From the NCBI GenBank assembly GCA_030590585.1, contig JAUUYD010000171.1, positions 1-5,784 on the forward strand: a stretch of 5,784 nt of DNA. The letters are read 5' to 3'. Every line of letters starts with the position of its first letter. Position 1 is the first letter of the stretch. A program made the translations under genes and the position numbers. The stretch comes from Spirochaeta sp. Lineage in GTDB: Bacteria; Spirochaetota; Spirochaetia; Spirochaetales_E; Spirochaetaceae_B. The notes beneath the pieces are model-generated. The model had not been told where the DNA came from. It searched no databases and worked only from the letters and a program-made list of their open reading frames with translations. Shown here piece by piece: positions 4,046 to 5,784 of this stretch.

Positions 4046-5446
4046 TCATTTCTCCGCTGCCAGTTTCGCTCCGCCTTTGCCGGTGAGGCGGTAACATTGT
4101 TTGGTGCTTTTTGGTTTGTCGGGTATGGTCATCTCGATCAAACCTGCTTCGATGGCTGGTACTAGATATGTCTTTCGAAAATGTTCGTCGTTCTTCAAGC
4201 CCAAGCGTTCCTGGATGTCCTTTCGGGTCAACTCACCGGCCATAACAGATATGATTCGGTCCAGGGGAGTGACATCCGTGGTGACATCCGTGGTGACATC
4301 CGTGGTGACATCCGTGGTGCGAGTATAGGTGACTGAGAAAAAGCCGGTGAACTCGTATTCAGGTGCGGGTGTACCGTTCTCACTGCATAACTCACTGATG
4401 CGCCTGATACCGGTGCCCATGCGTTCGATGTAACCGGCTCTCTGGAGGAGGTCAGCTATTTTTGCATTCCGAAGCACGCTGCGCTTGCCGAAATCTTCAA
4501 CCTTGAGGGATGGGGGTAGTCCGCCGGGGTCGCTGATTTCCACCCGATCATCGAAAATTTCCACCATAACCCGTGCTCCGGTTTCAACGTAGTCCCGGTG
4601 GAGGACGGCATTTATTATAGTTTCTCTGAGGGCCTTTGGCGGGATCTCGTAAATTTACCTGCGTTGGGGACTTTCGTTGAACTCATATCTCACGTTGATG
4701 TTGCGAAGGACAAAGATGATGGCGTTCTCGATATTACTTATCAGGTCGTTGTTGAAGTCCTTGCGATCGAGGATATGAACATTGGTAGTACCCTTGTACA
4801 GAGCGCAGGTGATATCCCAATACGAACGGGAGAGCTCGGGGAGCTTAGCGAAGAAGAGAAATCCTGCGTAGGTGAGGCGCTTGATTCCGCCTTCATTTGT
4901 TAAAACGCCGAGATTCGTCAGAATATCCTGGTCTGCCATTGACGTTGTGATACTGGATTTGTTCAGGAAGGTTTTAAGAAGCGCAGGAGAGAACACTTCA
5001 TCAGCGGTATGTCCCCGATAAATCTGTTCATCCCAGCGTATCAATCCTTCATGGTTGATGAAGTCGACAATCTGATTACGAGTGAGCTTCTGGCTGTTGG
5101 CACCCTGACGCAAGAAGAATCCGTCGTGACAGTGAACCGGTTTGGCGTCGGATTCGATGACTTCAAGGATGGTGACATTCAGCACCTGGTACATGTTGAT
5201 TGAAATTGGCGGTTGGCAGGAGCCGGCGATATCTTGGATTCGCGATTTTTCTCTGTTCGTGAGTTCATGTCCTGTGATTTTACCTGAATCATTCACGCCG
5301 ATGAGAACAAGTCCAGCGAAGGCATTTGCGAAAGCGGTGAGCTCTCTGGCAAGGGATGTGGAAACACGTTCTTTGAACTCCAGGGAGTAACCTTCTCCTT
5401 CGGTTAAGAGCAGTTTAAGTTCCGGAGTCTCTATTCTCTTCCTCAT
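4046..5446 (-). pseudogene. AlbA_2 / RecG C-terminal-like ATP-binding transcriptional regulator, interrupted by an in-frame TAA
   Basis: Read through one stop, this is a single 466-codon frame of the COG2865 type (AlbA_2, HATPase_c_4, winged helix), which is the usual family length. Residues 11-135 are the AlbA_2 domain (GEGYSLEFKE, ELTAFANAFAGLVLIGV, FFLRQGANSQKLT). The middle part includes LTYAGFLFF. Residue 264 is TAA (4657-4655). The same frame continues at once with IYEIPPKALRETIINAVLHR and DY, the N279-containing HATPase-like motif, then VMVEIFDDRVEISDPGGLP and ERMGTGIRRI. A TTDV-repeat linker (377-392) leads to a C-terminal winged helix (LTRKDIQERLGL to YRLTG). ATG 5446 has AAAGGA 11 nt upstream. 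Because both halves keep full family signatures, the stop is probably a recent single-base change of a sense codon such as AAA, GAA or CAA, or a sequencing error. The N-terminal 263 residues, or a fragment restarting at ATG 4567, might still be made. Confidence 0.85.
4269..4316. repeat. Four perfect tandem 12-bp repeats inside the regulator gene
   Basis: GTGACATCCGTG is repeated exactly four times without interruption. On the coding (minus) strand this gives TTDVTTDVTTDVTTDV in the linker between the ATPase-like domain and the C-terminal winged helix. Threonine-rich repeats such as TTQE or TTQV at this place are familiar from relatives of this family. Being in units of three bases, copy-number change by slippage would alter linker length without breaking the frame. 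Confidence 0.9.
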
Positions 5447-5784
5447 TGATTAATCGATCCTTTAAACCTCTTTACCACATCCATCCTCCGTATCCCGCAT
5501 CCTCGGGGAGGTGTCGGCACAAATTGATGAGTGAAAATTAAAAATGGGAAAGCTCCTAATCTTTTTTACATCAGGTTGCCATGATACACCCTAAAGTATA
5601 TCGCGATCTATTGTTTTCTATTTTGTAAAGGTGATGAACGCTGAAAGAAGGCCGGTATGCGCTGCGGCTGAGATTATCTTCATCAGGGCAGCAGAGGTCA
5701 CCAAGGAACAAGGGCCTCTATTAGCGATGATTCACAGTTCAATCGTCAGCCATGAATCCCATTTTGATTCATACCACAGTTGAA
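5447..5784. other. Right-end stretch without a firmly supported gene
   Basis: These 338 bp hold the probable promoter region of the minus-strand regulator gene, but no clean -35/-10 pair is visible. Two weak coding hints overlap at the edge. One is a plus-strand ORF of 49 codons (ATG 5634 to TGA 5783) with AAAGG too close to the start. The other is a minus-strand frame entering from the right and ending at TGA 5734-5732, whose 16 codons read QLWYESKWDSWLTIEL. I see no RNA gene, strong hairpin with T-run, or repeat. Confidence 0.35.
5732..5784 (-). CDS. Possible C-terminal end of a protein entering from the right edge
   Basis: The minus-strand frame from the window edge reads QLWYESKWDSWLTIEL and stops at TGA 5734-5732. 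The run of aromatic and charged residues looks more like a real protein C-terminus than random sequence, and a gene here would be co-directional with the regulator gene downstream. Only 16 codons are visible and a weak plus-strand ORF overlaps it, so this is a hint only. Confidence 0.2.
   Translation of the reverse strand, partial: QLWYESKWDSWLTIEL

Noticed and set aside
3831..4097. Overlapping ORFs on both strands (88 and 82 codons) across the GC-rich element.
   Set aside because: Neither has a good ribosome binding site or a recognisable family. Both cross the hairpins and the end of the regulator gene, and their composition follows the GC-rich repeat.
5634..5783. Plus-strand 49-codon ORF (MNAERRPVCAAAEIIFIRAA and onward) near the right edge.
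   Set aside because: The AAAGG is only 2 nt from the ATG, no family is recognisable, and a minus-strand frame overlaps it; support is too weak for a gene call.
1..5784. CRISPR array, tRNA or rRNA.
   Set aside because: No regularly spaced direct repeats with unique spacers and no tRNA or rRNA signature sequences were seen. The 12-bp tandem repeat is within a coding linker and has no spacers.

Overview
The window comes from a bacterial accessory region. It has compact genes, Shine-Dalgarno sequences, an overlapping toxin-antitoxin pair and a decayed insertion sequence. Nothing in it fixes the taxonomy. The protein families are common in environmental Gram-negative bacteria (a Desulfobacterota-like host would fit), but this is a guess. 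Base composition varies visibly along the window: the left 1.5 kb is relatively AT-rich, and about 1840-2340 and 3840-3930 are strikingly GC-rich. This patchwork fits an area of repeated insertion and loss.

Layout from left to right. Positions 1-404 (minus) hold the N-terminal part of a class I SAM-dependent methyltransferase that runs off the left edge. A 43-bp gap separates it from a divergent gene, 448-1353 (plus), which encodes an HNH endonuclease with an N-terminal domain that looks like a modified-base reader; it is a candidate modification-dependent restriction enzyme. From 1496 there is the left end of an IS66-family element with a frameshifted tnpA (from 1569). No tnpB, tnpC or right end follows. 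The remnant abuts a small minus-strand pair with good ribosome binding sites: an unrecognised proline-rich 106-aa ORF (1836-2156) and the first few codons of a coupled gene (start at 1846) that appears to be cut off by the IS remnant. Upstream of this pair lie five copies of a degenerate 12-mer (2237-2348).

Positions 2369-3741 (minus) carry a HigB/RelE-type toxin gene and a HigA-type antitoxin gene joined as TGATG. The antitoxin is fused to a C-terminal ImmA/IrrE-type zinc metallopeptidase. The toxin seems to lack a short internal segment compared with the relatives it most resembles. Just upstream are an imperfect inverted repeat (3762-3784), a plausible operator, and a very GC-rich block that folds into a closing stem enclosing two hairpins (3844-3930), of unknown nature. 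Positions 4046-5446 (minus) hold an AlbA_2/RecG-C-like predicted regulator (COG2865 type) broken by one in-frame TAA. Its linker contains four perfect 12-bp repeats encoding TTDV. Positions 5447-5784 hold no gene that can be supported firmly.

Taken together this looks like a small defence/stress island under decay: a likely restriction nuclease, a toxin-antitoxin pair with a protease-fused antitoxin, a dead regulator and a dead IS. The points most worth following are the protease-fused antitoxin with its shortened toxin, the structured GC-rich element beside it, and the unrecognised ORF preceded by the 12-mer array. No clearly new multi-gene system is evident from the sequence alone.
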